Shown: piece after piece, positions 1-9,999 of the stretch | Position numbering within the stretch: the stretch's first letter is position 1 | Layout of the letters: each line of letters starts with the position of its first letter | Source of the DNA: Nitrosomonas sp. Nm51 | Lineage (GTDB): Bacteria > Pseudomonadota > Gammaproteobacteria > Burkholderiales > Nitrosomonadaceae | NCBI RefSeq assembly: GCF_900111165.1 | Contig: NZ_FOGH01000004.1 | Coordinates: 62,001-126,000, forward strand | Direction of reading: 5' to 3' | Length of the DNA stretch: 64,000 nucleotides | Made by a program: the position numbers and the translations under genes | The notes under the pieces: generated by a model | What the model saw: the letters and a program-made list of their open reading frames with translations, nothing else | What the model was told of the DNA's origin: nothing | Database searches by the model: none

Positions 1-333
1 TTCAATTTTAAAATCATAGGCAAAGCGCTGCAGCCAGAATAATGTTACCGGGCCCATAACACTGTCCGTCAACGGTTGGCTGCTTAGCCGGACATCTCTC
101 TTCCAGTTCAGATCCTGTCGATAAACGGTGGCAAGATTTTGTTGAATGCGATGGACGGCGGGCTGGTCGAGCCGGCTGAATTCAGATTTGTTCAGCAGTC
201 GAGCAAAGTGCTGGTCGTGATCCAGCACATAGGGTACATGATCGCCGTATGACATGGCACTGGTACTGACACTGACACTGCCGGTTATCCAGATTAACCA
301 GAAAAGTATCATTCTTGTGCGTTGCATTTTCAT
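1..333 (-). CDS. Exported hypothetical protein, 3' end cut by window edge
   Basis: Only the first 111 codons are visible. The protein opens with a typical signal peptide: MKMQRTR, then a hydrophobic stretch, then a small-residue region ending near STSA. It should therefore act in the periplasm or outside the cell. Residues about 65-108 contain a pattern (xxxIQQNL ... GPVTLFWLQRF) that faintly resembles a peptidoglycan-binding repeat, but this is only an impression. Its ATG overlaps the TGA of the AAA+ ATPase gene (ATGA), so it is probably translated with the injection-system operon. A cell-wall role in assembly or release would be a guess. The start is well supported by the overlap and signal peptide; the function is unknown. 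Confidence 0.6.
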   Translation of the reverse strand, partial: MKMQRTRMILFWLIWITGSVSVSTSAMSYGDHVPYVLDHDQHFARLLNKSEFSRLDQPAVHRIQQNLATVYRQDLNWKRDVRLSSQPLTDSVMGPVTLFWLQRFAYDFKIE

Positions 334-1700
334 TGCGTCCGTCCTTCTTTTAACAGTTCCCTTGTGACACCATTCAGCAGATCGTCATGGGCCATTGTTT
401 CCCGGTTCATTCGTATTGCCCGGATTGCGGCGTAGCGTACGGCATTGGTGATGGCCCCGCCGGAAAGCGCGTATTTCTCGGCCAGTTCAGTTAAATCCAC
501 ATTTTTCGATAACAGCCTGCTGTCAGCCAACATGCCCTGCCATAAGCGCAGACGCTGTTCGGCGTCCGGCAGCGCAAAATGTACTGAAGTCTGAAAACGG
601 CGGGCAAAGGCTTCGTCTATGTTCACTTTCTGATTAGTTGCCAGAATCACAACGCCGGGATAATCTTCAATGCGCTGCAACAGATAGGCGATTTCCTGGT
701 TGGCATAACGGTCGTTTGCGTTACTGGTTTGGGTTCGCTTGCCGAATAAGGCATCCGCCTCGTCAAAAAAAAGAATCCAGCGTTTGTTGATTGCCTGGTC
801 AAATACATTGGCCAGATTCTTTTCCGTCTCGCCGATATACTTGGATACAACCATTGACAAATCGATACGGTACACATCGATATCTGCAGCCGCGCCGACA
901 AGTGTTGCGGTCAGCGTTTTACCGGTGCCCGGGGGGCCGTAAAACAACGCGCGATAACCTGGCTTGATGTTTTTGCCGAGACCCCACTGATGCAGTATTT
1001 TTGCTGAATGCCTCAGCCAGGCGTTAATATTCTCGATTTCGTCCATGACGTCGCCGCTTAACACCAAATCCTGCCAGGTTAATGATGTGGTAATCAGTTT
1101 TGCCGGAAAATGCATGGTGTAATCGGGTTTCTGGCTTTTTCCCGTTGTCATCCGTCCCAGATATTCGGCCGTGATAGTCAACGCGGCGCTTAAAAAAGGC
1201 TCGCCATTCGCCGCTTGCGCAACTTTAATGATTCCATGCTTTGACAGACTGTGGTCCGCCTGAAACAACCGCAATACCTGAAACCTTGTTGATAAATCGT
1301 CGCCGGCAAGTATAAAAACCGCGGTCTCGCAAGTTGGCAGAAAGCCGCTGTGATGTTTGCCGCGCCATCCGCCGAATTCGGTAAATCCGCGTGTCAGATC
1401 CCGATTATTCATCAAAAACAGATCGAGTGTCTGCGGCTGCACATGTGGCAGCAAAGCCAGGATCACAATCAGGCGTTCATCAAAGCGCATGCCGGATTCC
1501 CTGACAATCTGCGCATATTCGGATCGGTCCGACGACAGGTCGGGCGCACTGACCGCGTAAATTTCGCCGACGTCGGTTTCGCGTTCAAAATAAAGGTCAA
1601 AGCGCGCTTTCACGACTGCCTGGAACCAAGCAACTTCTTTTTCAAGCGCCGCGGCATTCAGTTCCTTGTCCGAATCCGATTTTGACAAAACCGCATCCAT
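330..1700 (-). CDS. AAA+ ATPase of contractile injection system (Afp15/Pvc15-like)
   Basis: This 456-aa protein has an N-terminal family-specific region (1-210) and a C-terminal AAA+ module. Visible motifs are Walker A GPPGTGKT at 255-262, Walker B FFDEAD at 311-316, sensor-1 ATNQ at 354-357 and an RRF arginine-finger-like motif near 367. AAA+ ATPases of this type close most extracellular contractile injection loci. Members of the family are thought to help particle assembly or disassembly in the cytoplasm. The gene lies 1 nt after the tape-measure stop, at the end of the structural genes, as in afp/pvc clusters. The assignment is firm at domain level; its exact role in this particle is inferred. 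Confidence 0.92.
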   Translation of the reverse strand: MDAVLSKSDSDKELNAAALEKEVAWFQAVVKARFDLYFERETDVGEIYAVSAPDLSSDRSEYAQIVRESGMRFDERLIVILALLPHVQPQTLDLFLMNNRDLTRGFTEFGGWRGKHHSGFLPTCETAVFILAGDDLSTRFQVLRLFQADHSLSKHGIIKVAQAANGEPFLSAALTITAEYLGRMTTGKSQKPDYTMHFPAKLITTSLTWQDLVLSGDVMDEIENINAWLRHSAKILHQWGLGKNIKPGYRALFYGPPGTGKTLTATLVGAAADIDVYRIDLSMVVSKYIGETEKNLANVFDQAINKRWILFFDEADALFGKRTQTSNANDRYANQEIAYLLQRIEDYPGVVILATNQKVNIDEAFARRFQTSVHFALPDAEQRLRLWQGMLADSRLLSKNVDLTELAEKYALSGGAITNAVRYAAIRAIRMNRETMAHDDLLNGVTRELLKEGRTQ

Positions 1701-1701
1701 A

Positions 1702-4700
1702 CTATCGCCAGGTAACGTGAACCGCCCGCGGCATCCAGTTGTGCTTAATCACTGAAAAACTCCAGGGCAATTGATCCAGCAACATATCGAACGGTCCGGG
1801 CGCTATCGTCAGAAACCATATTTCTTCCTGAAGCAGCAACTGTCCTTTACGTTGCAGAAAAGTCTCTTGTAAACCACTAATGGAAGTTTTTCCCAGTACT
1901 TTCCAGTTCCGGATCATGCCATGCAGCAAATCTTCCACTGTCTCCAGCTCATGTACGCTCAGCTCAATTTCACGGCCGACTGGCATGGCTAGTGGCAGGC
2001 CGCACAAAATTTTGTTCAGCACCAGTTGATATTCAGGCGGGCGCGGTTCCTGACTGACCATGTACTGCAATAAATGCACGGCGCGCTCTGCCGCCGGCGT
2101 GCCGATAAATCCTTCGGTATCAAGCCACCCCAGCATCCTGAAAAGGCGCGGCAAATAAGGCGCCGCCAGTATCAGACCGGCGTTGTGAAGATAATACGCA
2201 TCGCCGGTCTGTTCCTCGAATTCGTCCGTGTTCAGTTCAAACGCTGTTAGCCGGCTAAACTGTAAATCAGATGTAATATCTGACGTAAAACTGGCTGACG
2301 AATCACGCATCTTTATGGATTTTTCTGATTGCGCACTGAAATCGTCGCTATGCTCTATCAATACGCCATGCAGTAAATGCGCGAGTACGATTATTCCCCC
2401 GGCTGTTTCATTTGCATTTTTTTGCGTGCGCTTATACGCATTCTCCAGCGCCTGTGTCAATGCATAATGCCACAACCGTGTCAATCGTGACGCGCCTTCA
2501 CTGCCGGCCAGATCCTGTATCAAAACACGAACAAAGTTGACTGCAGCGGATACATCGTCCACTGCGCCGCTAGCCGGTGCTGTGAGCAGCGCTTTCAGAC
2601 CGCTTTCCCATATTTGTTTTATCCACACGTCAGGCGTCACATGTCCCGTGCTTCCCGCATGCCGCCGAAAAAATTCGGCGTGCGACAGCCAGTGCGACAA
2701 TATAAAGGCCGACTGCGGCGAAACCATGTAGGTTATATCGAGCAAAATGGATTCCGGCAATTGTTCAATCAGCTGTTTGCGCAATGCCGTATTGTCCAGC
2801 AACACCAGAGCATCAGCGGCATCACCCGATTGCATGAACTGTTCGAGATATTGTTCTGTTCCGTCAATCGCGGCCCGGCGCAAAGCCAAGCTAATGCGTT
2901 GACTGATATCCTCGTTGAAAAACCCAGCCTCTGTGGCATCGGCCTGCTCTGCAGACGCAGAACTGCCGGTAGTTTCTGCCTGCGCAGCGATTGCGTCCAG
3001 ATCAATCGTTTTCTCAAGCAACAGCTGTCTAAGTATCAACTGGAAATATGCAGCGCTGCTGCCGGATTTCGGCGTATGCGACGCAATCGCCTCGATAAAC
3101 AGGCGGCGATCGCTTTCAGTTAGCTGGGCGTCGCGCTCCAGCATAACCTGGACCAGCGCTCTGGCCGTGGTTTCTGATAATGTCGCAAGCACCAATTGGC
3201 CATCATCCAGCGCGGATCTCAAACGCTGTTTCAAGGTGTGGTAATCGGCTGTCCGCGTTTCTGCAATCAGGCCAGTCTGTTCACCGGACAGCACAGCCTG
3301 TCGCCTCAAAGCCGGAAGCGCCGAGATGGCGTCCAGTATGCGGTTTTGCAATACATTCGTTTCATATCCGTACTGTTTATCCTGTAACGCCTGTAACGCC
3401 GCCAGCCAGGACCGCAATACCGATTCTACGTCATCGTTGTCCGATAGCTTTTGTGTCAGCGTCTGAATAAATAAAGACATATTAAATGTACCGGTCAAAG
3501 TCGCGTCAGCAAGAAAGCGCAATGCATTGTCCCATACCTGCTGTTGCCATGCTGTACGCGTTGTGTGACGCGTATTCTCAGTATGCTGCAACAACTCTTC
3601 AGCATGCTGCAGCAGCCGCACAAGAATAAGCGCGGCCTGCGGTGACAGCACATAACTGATGTCCAGCAGTGCCGACTGTGGCAACCAGGTTATCAATTGC
3701 CGCCGTTTGTTTTGATCAAGCAGGTAATCAGCCCACAGTGCGCTGACTGATGCAATTGGATTTGTTTCCAGCAATTCGGCAGGAAAACCGGTGATCCCGG
3801 CTTGTCTTAACGCAATCTGCAGATGCTGCATTATTGAATTACTTTGCGGTACAGATGTGAACGGCTTCTCCGCTGTTGCCGCTGTCTGAGTTGAAGCATC
3901 CAGCGGATGCGCCTGCTGCGGTTCAAGGTCAGAAACAATTGCTTCCAGATCGATATTCTCACCATAAACCAGTTGTTTCAGTACGCGGTAATAGTATCCG
4001 GTTCTGTTAACGGTATGCCGGGCATGATTGCCGATCGCATCAACGAGCGCACTGCGGTTGGTATCGGTAGACCCCGGATACTGTTTCAATATGCCGTGTA
4101 TCATGGATTCAAGTTCGGGTTCGGGTATTGCGCCGGGAAGCAATCTGCCGTTTTCAAAGGCCGTTTTAAGCCGCAACAGCTGCCGTGCAAAGTCAACTTC
4201 CAAACCTGTAGCAATTTGACGCATTTCCTCGATAACTACAGCGGATGCATCCTCTGTCGCTGCGGCCGGAACAGCTTCACCGATACTGTATACCAGTATC
4301 CTGTCCGTATTGTGCTCCGCTTTCTGTTGAGGCTGGCTGCGTAGCCCGTCATGCCAGAGTTGTAATATCGCTGTATCACCATGACTTGCAGACAAACCCT
4401 GCGTCATAGCCAGAACAAAATCCGTTGCATTCCATGCACCGTTAGACAAGCTTCCGCCCTGCTTTGAAGACAAAAAGTCCAGCGCATTAGCGATCACACG
4501 CCGCCTCCAGATTGAAAGATCAGTATCGATGTCTGTATTCCGACTCCGGCGGTCAATCACCGATTGATAAAGCACTTCGGCGTGCGCCAGTATCTGTGTC
4601 AATAGATCGGCGGCCTGCGGTGACAGCCTGTAAACGATGTCAATCAGAACGGATTCGGGCAGTCTCGCAATCAACCGGTTACGCATCGCCGTATCGGCAA

Positions 4701-6576
4701 GCATTACAGGCAACCATTGCCGGTTTGCCTGCGCACCGAAGATGCCAGATTGTGCGGCAAACTGTTCCGTTCCGGCAATTGCAGCATGTTGCAGTGCGGA
4801 AACAATACGCCAGGTGATGTGATCAAAATAATGTTCTGTTTCAGTTGCATCCGCCGGTGCAATGCATGCTGCCGCCAGTCCGGCCCGGGCTATTGACGGT
4901 TCGGGCTTGCTAAAAAGCGGATACGCAATTGCCTCAGCAATGATGTTTCGCAGGATGCGGGATTCGTAATCGTTATTGCGGTAATGAATCTGTTCCAGAC
5001 TTTCGTACCAAAACTGCAGTAACGTTGAACTGTCCGTATCTGCGTACAGTTGCTGTGTCAGTGCGCGGACAAATCCGGATGCGGCAAATTCGCCTGTCAA
5101 GGAAGTTGCAGCAACAACACGCAAGGCATTGTCCCAGAATCCGCTTACCCAGTCGTCAAACGGTACGCGGATGGTCCCGCGCCGGTGCGCTGTCAGCCGA
5201 TATAACCGGCTGGCGTTCGAATCGAGTTGTTCGATAATAAACGCGGCTTGCGGCGACAACGTAAACACAATATCCATCAGAACCGGCCTGGATAACCTGG
5301 CTATGAGCTGCGCACGTATTGCAGCATCCTGCAGCATACCCAGCAGCCGTATTTGCAAGGCTTGTGTATCTGCCGGTTGCTCAGTTTCTGAATAATGTGC
5401 CGCTGCACGCACACCGGCTTGTTGTATTGCCGTGACAATGCGCCGGTACAACCATATGGAAAATGGCAGGTTTCTCGCAATGGCTTTATTTTCCGCGCGC
5501 CTGATGCTGTTAACCGGTTCCAGGACCGTGCCGGTTTGTGTTGTTCCGGCATACACCGGCAGGGACGATTGCTGCGCGATGTTCCCAAAGCGGTTTGTCT
5601 GCGCAAACGCCTGGAAATTGCGTTTTGCAATAGCCGACAAAATTTTCGGCAACTGCCCGTCAGTCCCTTGAATTATCCGCGCCGCGTTAATCAGCCTGCC
5701 AAGCAACGCGTCCTTTTCTTCATGCAGAACCTGGGCTGCCATCGTTTGCAGAAGTTGAATAATCACTGTCGAAAAATGCGCCGAATGCGGCAAATGCGCA
5801 TGGCGTGCAACACTGTCAATGATACGCGCCCACAACACTGCCATCGCGTTACTGTATTTGACGGCCGGCAAGGCTGACGCAGACAATACCGATTGAAACG
5901 CCTTGATCAGATCAAGCAACAGCCTGTGATGCTGCGGCTCTACATGACGCAGCATTGTTTCAAGCATGCCGGCGGGGAACTGATTGACCATACGCCAGAT
6001 AAATACTGCACGGCTGGTTTGCGGCATTTGTGTCAACAACGCCCTTAATGCCGCCGTTGTCTGCGCCTCCTGCAGCACCTGTTCCAACAATTTTTCATGT
6101 TCATGCGCACCCGACGCGTCGATATGCCAGGGCAAATTTCCCGTCAGCAGAAACTGCTTTAAACGGTCAAAACCGGATTGCAGCATGTTGACATGCAGCG
6201 CAGTATCAGTAGCATTGGGTGCCGTCACAGCAGACAATTGCGAAAACGGCAGCACGACCGGTTGACGATATACGGAGCGCATGATCTCATTTAACTGACG
6301 GCTGAACTGCTCCTTGAGTTTTTGCATTACCTGCAAGGGATAATCGGCACCGGAAACTTCCCCCAGGTCCAGCGTTATCTGCTCAATGTACAATACGCTG
6401 CCTGTCTCGTCATGTTCGTTCAGTATGGTTTCCACAATCGGCAGTAACGCGTTTACAACCCAGGTACTCAGCTGCGATTCATGCTCATACGCAATGGCAT
6501 CAGACACAAACGAAAAATCGAAAGTAACCTGTTCGATAATATGTGCTGACGCACTGTCAGAGCCAATAGTCGCCAT
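1702..6576 (-). CDS. Contractile injection system tape-measure protein (Afp14/Pvc14-like)
   Basis: This 1624-aa protein would set sheath and tube length and may occupy the tube lumen. The N-terminus (about 10-100) has the family pattern of a hydrophobic strand (AHIIEQVTFDF), helices, then YIEQITLDLGEV. The C-terminus (about 1465-1624) has the conserved block NAGLILAAPYLPRLF ... KILCGLPL ... LLDQLPWSFSVIKHNWMPR. The middle carries four copies of a helix-rich unit with the core LPxSxLxDIxYxLSPQAA, at about 421-470, 631-680, 957-1000 and 1266-1306, each preceded by an RIxxALxxAxI segment. The start overlaps the end of the upstream baseplate gene by 20 nt. The length is long but within the range of such proteins. 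Confidence 0.9.
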   Translation of the reverse strand: MATIGSDSASAHIIEQVTFDFSFVSDAIAYEHESQLSTWVVNALLPIVETILNEHDETGSVLYIEQITLDLGEVSGADYPLQVMQKLKEQFSRQLNEIMRSVYRQPVVLPFSQLSAVTAPNATDTALHVNMLQSGFDRLKQFLLTGNLPWHIDASGAHEHEKLLEQVLQEAQTTAALRALLTQMPQTSRAVFIWRMVNQFPAGMLETMLRHVEPQHHRLLLDLIKAFQSVLSASALPAVKYSNAMAVLWARIIDSVARHAHLPHSAHFSTVIIQLLQTMAAQVLHEEKDALLGRLINAARIIQGTDGQLPKILSAIAKRNFQAFAQTNRFGNIAQQSSLPVYAGTTQTGTVLEPVNSIRRAENKAIARNLPFSIWLYRRIVTAIQQAGVRAAAHYSETEQPADTQALQIRLLGMLQDAAIRAQLIARLSRPVLMDIVFTLSPQAAFIIEQLDSNASRLYRLTAHRRGTIRVPFDDWVSGFWDNALRVVAATSLTGEFAASGFVRALTQQLYADTDSSTLLQFWYESLEQIHYRNNDYESRILRNIIAEAIAYPLFSKPEPSIARAGLAAACIAPADATETEHYFDHITWRIVSALQHAAIAGTEQFAAQSGIFGAQANRQWLPVMLADTAMRNRLIARLPESVLIDIVYRLSPQAADLLTQILAHAEVLYQSVIDRRSRNTDIDTDLSIWRRRVIANALDFLSSKQGGSLSNGAWNATDFVLAMTQGLSASHGDTAILQLWHDGLRSQPQQKAEHNTDRILVYSIGEAVPAAATEDASAVVIEEMRQIATGLEVDFARQLLRLKTAFENGRLLPGAIPEPELESMIHGILKQYPGSTDTNRSALVDAIGNHARHTVNRTGYYYRVLKQLVYGENIDLEAIVSDLEPQQAHPLDASTQTAATAEKPFTSVPQSNSIMQHLQIALRQAGITGFPAELLETNPIASVSALWADYLLDQNKRRQLITWLPQSALLDISYVLSPQAALILVRLLQHAEELLQHTENTRHTTRTAWQQQVWDNALRFLADATLTGTFNMSLFIQTLTQKLSDNDDVESVLRSWLAALQALQDKQYGYETNVLQNRILDAISALPALRRQAVLSGEQTGLIAETRTADYHTLKQRLRSALDDGQLVLATLSETTARALVQVMLERDAQLTESDRRLFIEAIASHTPKSGSSAAYFQLILRQLLLEKTIDLDAIAAQAETTGSSASAEQADATEAGFFNEDISQRISLALRRAAIDGTEQYLEQFMQSGDAADALVLLDNTALRKQLIEQLPESILLDITYMVSPQSAFILSHWLSHAEFFRRHAGSTGHVTPDVWIKQIWESGLKALLTAPASGAVDDVSAAVNFVRVLIQDLAGSEGASRLTRLWHYALTQALENAYKRTQKNANETAGGIIVLAHLLHGVLIEHSDDFSAQSEKSIKMRDSSASFTSDITSDLQFSRLTAFELNTDEFEEQTGDAYYLHNAGLILAAPYLPRLFRMLGWLDTEGFIGTPAAERAVHLLQYMVSQEPRPPEYQLVLNKILCGLPLAMPVGREIELSVHELETVEDLLHGMIRNWKVLGKTSISGLQETFLQRKGQLLLQEEIWFLTIAPGPFDMLLDQLPWSFSVIKHNWMPRAVHVTWR

Positions 6577-9500
6577 CTTTTCCCCGTTTGTATTTCAGCA
6601 GGAAAGTAATCATTGCTTCCGATGCCTGGTCTAATTGAGGCAGGATTTCCGTATCATGGTCCTGATTAAACTGCTGCAGACACTGCAGCCATGTTTTGCA
6701 ACGCTCCTCGAAATTGTGTATGCGCGGAAAATCCAGCCAGTAAAAATCTGCAAGCACATGCGCTGGCAGGTTTTTTTGTATGATTTCTTCGGCAAAGTGC
6801 CTGAATGCGGTGTCGGCAAAGCACGCCGTCCAGGATGGAAACACAAAACTGACACGGCCATTAAAAAAAGCCGCATCGATATCCGGCTGTCCGTATGATT
6901 CTTTACCGCGCGGACGCAGCAGTATGTGTTCGATCAAATGAAAATTTTCACATTGCCGGTTCAGCGTACTCAAGGTACGGCAAAACCGGCGCGCATACCT
7001 AGCCGCCTCATCGAATGACGGCTCTTTTGTAAGAATCCAGAGCCGTGCATCCTGGCTGGGCTTAAAGCAGACGGCAGTCTCTTTCTGTTCAGAGCGGAGC
7101 AGGCGGAAATTTTCCAGCTGTATACCCTGCCTGAAAATTGCGTAGCTGAAAACGGGCAATTGGGCGGGTATCGTTACATCCGGCGACTCTGCAGACTTAC
7201 TATCTGACATGCCAGGTATGGCTTCACTTTGGCTGGTATCGGCTACCGATTTAATTCTGTCCGCCAGTATCCGGTCTGCAACCAGCCGGCTTTTTCTTTT
7301 AATCAGGATATTGGCAATCCATGCCGGCGTTGTTGCAAACTGTAAACCCAGCAACAGGCTGATTTTCGCGTGCAGTCCCGAGGGTTTTTCCAGGACGTTT
7401 TCCGCACATGCCGTCAAATTGAAATGTGAATAATCCTGACCTTTGCACCGGTCTCTGCTGATTTGGCGAATCAGCTTGAGATAACTGGCTTTCTGTTCCA
7501 GGATCCAGTTGGAGGCATCTTCACGCCGGTAGTAATTGAATCGCAGCAATGGCTGTTGCTCATAGACTTCGCCATAAAGTGCTAGCAGTACATCGAGTAT
7601 GCGGTTCTTGCGCGCGGTGTATTCATCATATTGCCGCAGAATATCATCCATGATGGACGGTAATGATGCTGCGCAGGCCGCTTCGTCTTCGTGTCCGGCA
7701 TAAAGCGGTTCGATATCCGGTATCCTGGCGTTATCCAGAAACTGCGAGAAATAGGTTTTTGCAGGGCTCTGGCCAGAAGAAAACAAAGCCGGTATCTGCT
7801 GCAGGCCCGCCAGGTAATTGGCCATAAGCTGTTCGAATGGGAAAAGATAGGCTTTGAGTTGTTTGGCTTTTGCGCGCACATTCAGTGGTTTTGAACGCGG
7901 CACACCTGCTTTGTTTATGCCGTATATGACCGGAAAATGATTCTGAATGGAATAATAATCGTCCAGCGGCCTCGACCGGCCATTGGGCGATGCGATAAAT
8001 TTCGCCACTGACTGCACATTGCGTCTGAATGCCTGGTATTCAAAAACCAGTTTTTTCAGTTCCCGCCGGAATTCATCAAAAAAAACTGTATTGGCGGCAC
8101 CAGCCCCGGAAGCGCGCGTTGAAGTCTTTCCGAATGGTAATACCAGACGCAAAACCTGAGCGGCAGTGTCGGCATGAGAAAAACGCAGCACTGGGAAAAC
8201 ATGCTGGGACAAATGGTCATTCAGGTGTACGAGCCGGTTTCCGGCTTCGTCCGTCAGATTAAGATTCCTGATTTGTACAACGCCGCTGATTGCCCGAATA
8301 CAGGTCATTAAATCGACAGCCGTGATGATTTTGCGTGACGCTGCTAACGATTCATCGCGGATATATCCGCGGTGCGTCAATGGTCCGGAAAACACCTGTT
8401 CATAATTTTGTTTGCCGGCCAGTACCGCGCCGTAATGGTCGATTTGGATATTTGACGAAATATAACGCGAGCATTTGAAAAAAATTTCCGCATAGATTTT
8501 GGCTGCATGGTGCGAAGGATGAATCTCAATCTCTCCTGTTAAAAAAAAGGGTTTGGTTTCAACCATGCGGATTTTGTCAATATCCTCACATAGACTGCGA
8601 TGCGCACAGTACACCGCGCGGATTTTTTTCATTACCGCTGCCTCATACAATGACTTTGCGTCAGTTTGTGCGGTTATCAAACTATTTTTTGTGGCATGCA
8701 GAATATGTTCCGTTTCACCGAGCGAGACGGTCAGGCGCGGCAGCACGTTTTCCAGAGCGGGAATCAAATCGTCCGGTTTATTCAACGGCATATCCAGCGT
8801 TGCGAGAATCTGTTCATATTCCCCGCTTGGCAGCGGCGCGGCAAATTGCTGTTCCAGCCTGGACAACTGTTCTGCGAGCCCTTCAATGCCTTCCGGATTG
8901 AGCATCTGTTTGGACAGCAGTCCACGAATGGCAGCCAGTTCATCACCAATATCGCGGCAGCTGGACAACTGCTTTTCCAGCCGTACCAATAATTCGCCGG
9001 ACTTTGCAAGATGACGGACGAATGATGCACTTTGCCCGGAAGTAAAAGGCTGACCGGCACGGCTCAGCCGGTCATGCCACCGTTTCAGAAGACTCTGCCT
9101 TGTTTGCAGGCATGCGCTGATTTTTCCTGTGAGCGTATGCCAGTGCGAAACACCATTTTCCAACCGCACGATCAGCGCTATGACCGGCTCAAGTTTTAGC
9201 GGTTTAACAGCGCCGCCTGTCTGCGCTTGCAGCAGGTCCTGGTCAATTTTGACATAAACGGTATACAGCCCGGTCAGCTCGGATGTGCGTTCATGTTCGG
9301 ATTGTTCCGGTCTGAACCAGATGCGGTCGATCTCAGGCACCGCATCATATAAAATTTTTTCATAGTCGGTTTGGGTGACAGCCGAGCTTGGGAAGATTTC
9401 ATGCGGCGGATAAAGTGATTGCCGGGCATAATCAATCGTTCCATCGTGTCCGGTCAGGTAATCCGCAACCGGAAATTCAGAGCGGTAGGATAAATCGGTC

Positions 9501-9700
9501 AGCGCATAACACAGCTGCTCCAGGATAGTGACGCCAGGATCGTGAAGGTTATAATCGGTCCAGTTGTCGCCGCATAAATTCTGAATAATTGAAAGTGCGT
9601 CTTCTCTAAGCGTTTCAAAATCAAGCGCATCCGGATCGTTGCGGATACGGTTAATCTGATCAGTGGCCGGCATTGGATTGTGTAACGAAGTCCGCGCCAT
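6557..9700 (-). CDS. Large baseplate wedge protein (Afp12/Pvc12-like)
   Basis: This 1047-aa protein would form part of the baseplate wedge (T4 gp6/gp7-like role). The N-terminal region (about 20-85) contains DNWTDYNLHDPGVTILEQL and CYALTDLSYRSEFP, a signature seen in large baseplate proteins of extracellular injection systems. The middle and C-terminus (ENFHLIEHILLRPRG near 910) fit the same family. The gene is followed by the tape measure with a 20-nt overlap. Two starts are possible, 9700 (MARTSLHNP) and 9673 (MPATDQINR). Neither has a clear Shine-Dalgarno sequence, and the upstream small gene runs to 9660, so translational coupling is likely. Confidence 0.85.
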   Translation of the reverse strand: MARTSLHNPMPATDQINRIRNDPDALDFETLREDALSIIQNLCGDNWTDYNLHDPGVTILEQLCYALTDLSYRSEFPVADYLTGHDGTIDYARQSLYPPHEIFPSSAVTQTDYEKILYDAVPEIDRIWFRPEQSEHERTSELTGLYTVYVKIDQDLLQAQTGGAVKPLKLEPVIALIVRLENGVSHWHTLTGKISACLQTRQSLLKRWHDRLSRAGQPFTSGQSASFVRHLAKSGELLVRLEKQLSSCRDIGDELAAIRGLLSKQMLNPEGIEGLAEQLSRLEQQFAAPLPSGEYEQILATLDMPLNKPDDLIPALENVLPRLTVSLGETEHILHATKNSLITAQTDAKSLYEAAVMKKIRAVYCAHRSLCEDIDKIRMVETKPFFLTGEIEIHPSHHAAKIYAEIFFKCSRYISSNIQIDHYGAVLAGKQNYEQVFSGPLTHRGYIRDESLAASRKIITAVDLMTCIRAISGVVQIRNLNLTDEAGNRLVHLNDHLSQHVFPVLRFSHADTAAQVLRLVLPFGKTSTRASGAGAANTVFFDEFRRELKKLVFEYQAFRRNVQSVAKFIASPNGRSRPLDDYYSIQNHFPVIYGINKAGVPRSKPLNVRAKAKQLKAYLFPFEQLMANYLAGLQQIPALFSSGQSPAKTYFSQFLDNARIPDIEPLYAGHEDEAACAASLPSIMDDILRQYDEYTARKNRILDVLLALYGEVYEQQPLLRFNYYRREDASNWILEQKASYLKLIRQISRDRCKGQDYSHFNLTACAENVLEKPSGLHAKISLLLGLQFATTPAWIANILIKRKSRLVADRILADRIKSVADTSQSEAIPGMSDSKSAESPDVTIPAQLPVFSYAIFRQGIQLENFRLLRSEQKETAVCFKPSQDARLWILTKEPSFDEAARYARRFCRTLSTLNRQCENFHLIEHILLRPRGKESYGQPDIDAAFFNGRVSFVFPSWTACFADTAFRHFAEEIIQKNLPAHVLADFYWLDFPRIHNFEERCKTWLQCLQQFNQDHDTEILPQLDQASEAMITFLLKYKRGKDGDYWL

Positions 9701-9995
9701 CCTTACACGTCTGGAGTTGACTTTCCGTTTGTATTGTTAACTTGGCCAGCAGCTGATGGACCTGTTCGTATGGCAGTTTTCCAAGCGCCTCGATAGTCAG
9801 CAGCATTTCCTGCTCGGAAAAAGTAAACGGTTTTTGTATTGACTGATCGGCGGCGTCGGCAAACTGATGATGCGCCTGCTGGTTTAGTTTGCCGATTAAT
9901 TCAAAAACTGTCTTGAACGGACATTCGGCCAGCGCAGTCAGTATCAGACTCCCTTCTTCCAGATTTATTTCTACCGCCACTATCCGTTCAGTCAT
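9660..9995 (-). CDS. Small hypothetical protein within injection-system operon
   Basis: This 111-aa acidic protein has no signal peptide or membrane segment. I do not recognise the family. Residues 1-30 look like two beta strands (RIVAVEINLEEGSLILTALAECP), followed by two helix-rich repeats containing FELIGKLNQQ and VHQLLAKLTIQ, which may be a weak internal duplication. It lies 4 nt after the fibre-like gene and its 3' end overlaps the next baseplate gene by up to 41 nt. That tight packing argues that it is a real operon member. It could be a minor baseplate component or an assembly chaperone, but the sequence does not say which. Confidence 0.65.
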   Translation of the reverse strand: MTERIVAVEINLEEGSLILTALAECPFKTVFELIGKLNQQAHHQFADAADQSIQKPFTFSEQEMLLTIEALGKLPYEQVHQLLAKLTIQTESQLQTCKDGADFVTQSNAGH

Positions 9996-9999
9996 CTTG

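Noticed and set aside
3907-4344. Plus-strand open frames of 100-170 aa antisense to the tape-measure gene
   Set aside because: They mirror the codon structure of the strongly supported minus-strand gene; compositions are Cys/Arg/Ser-rich shadows.
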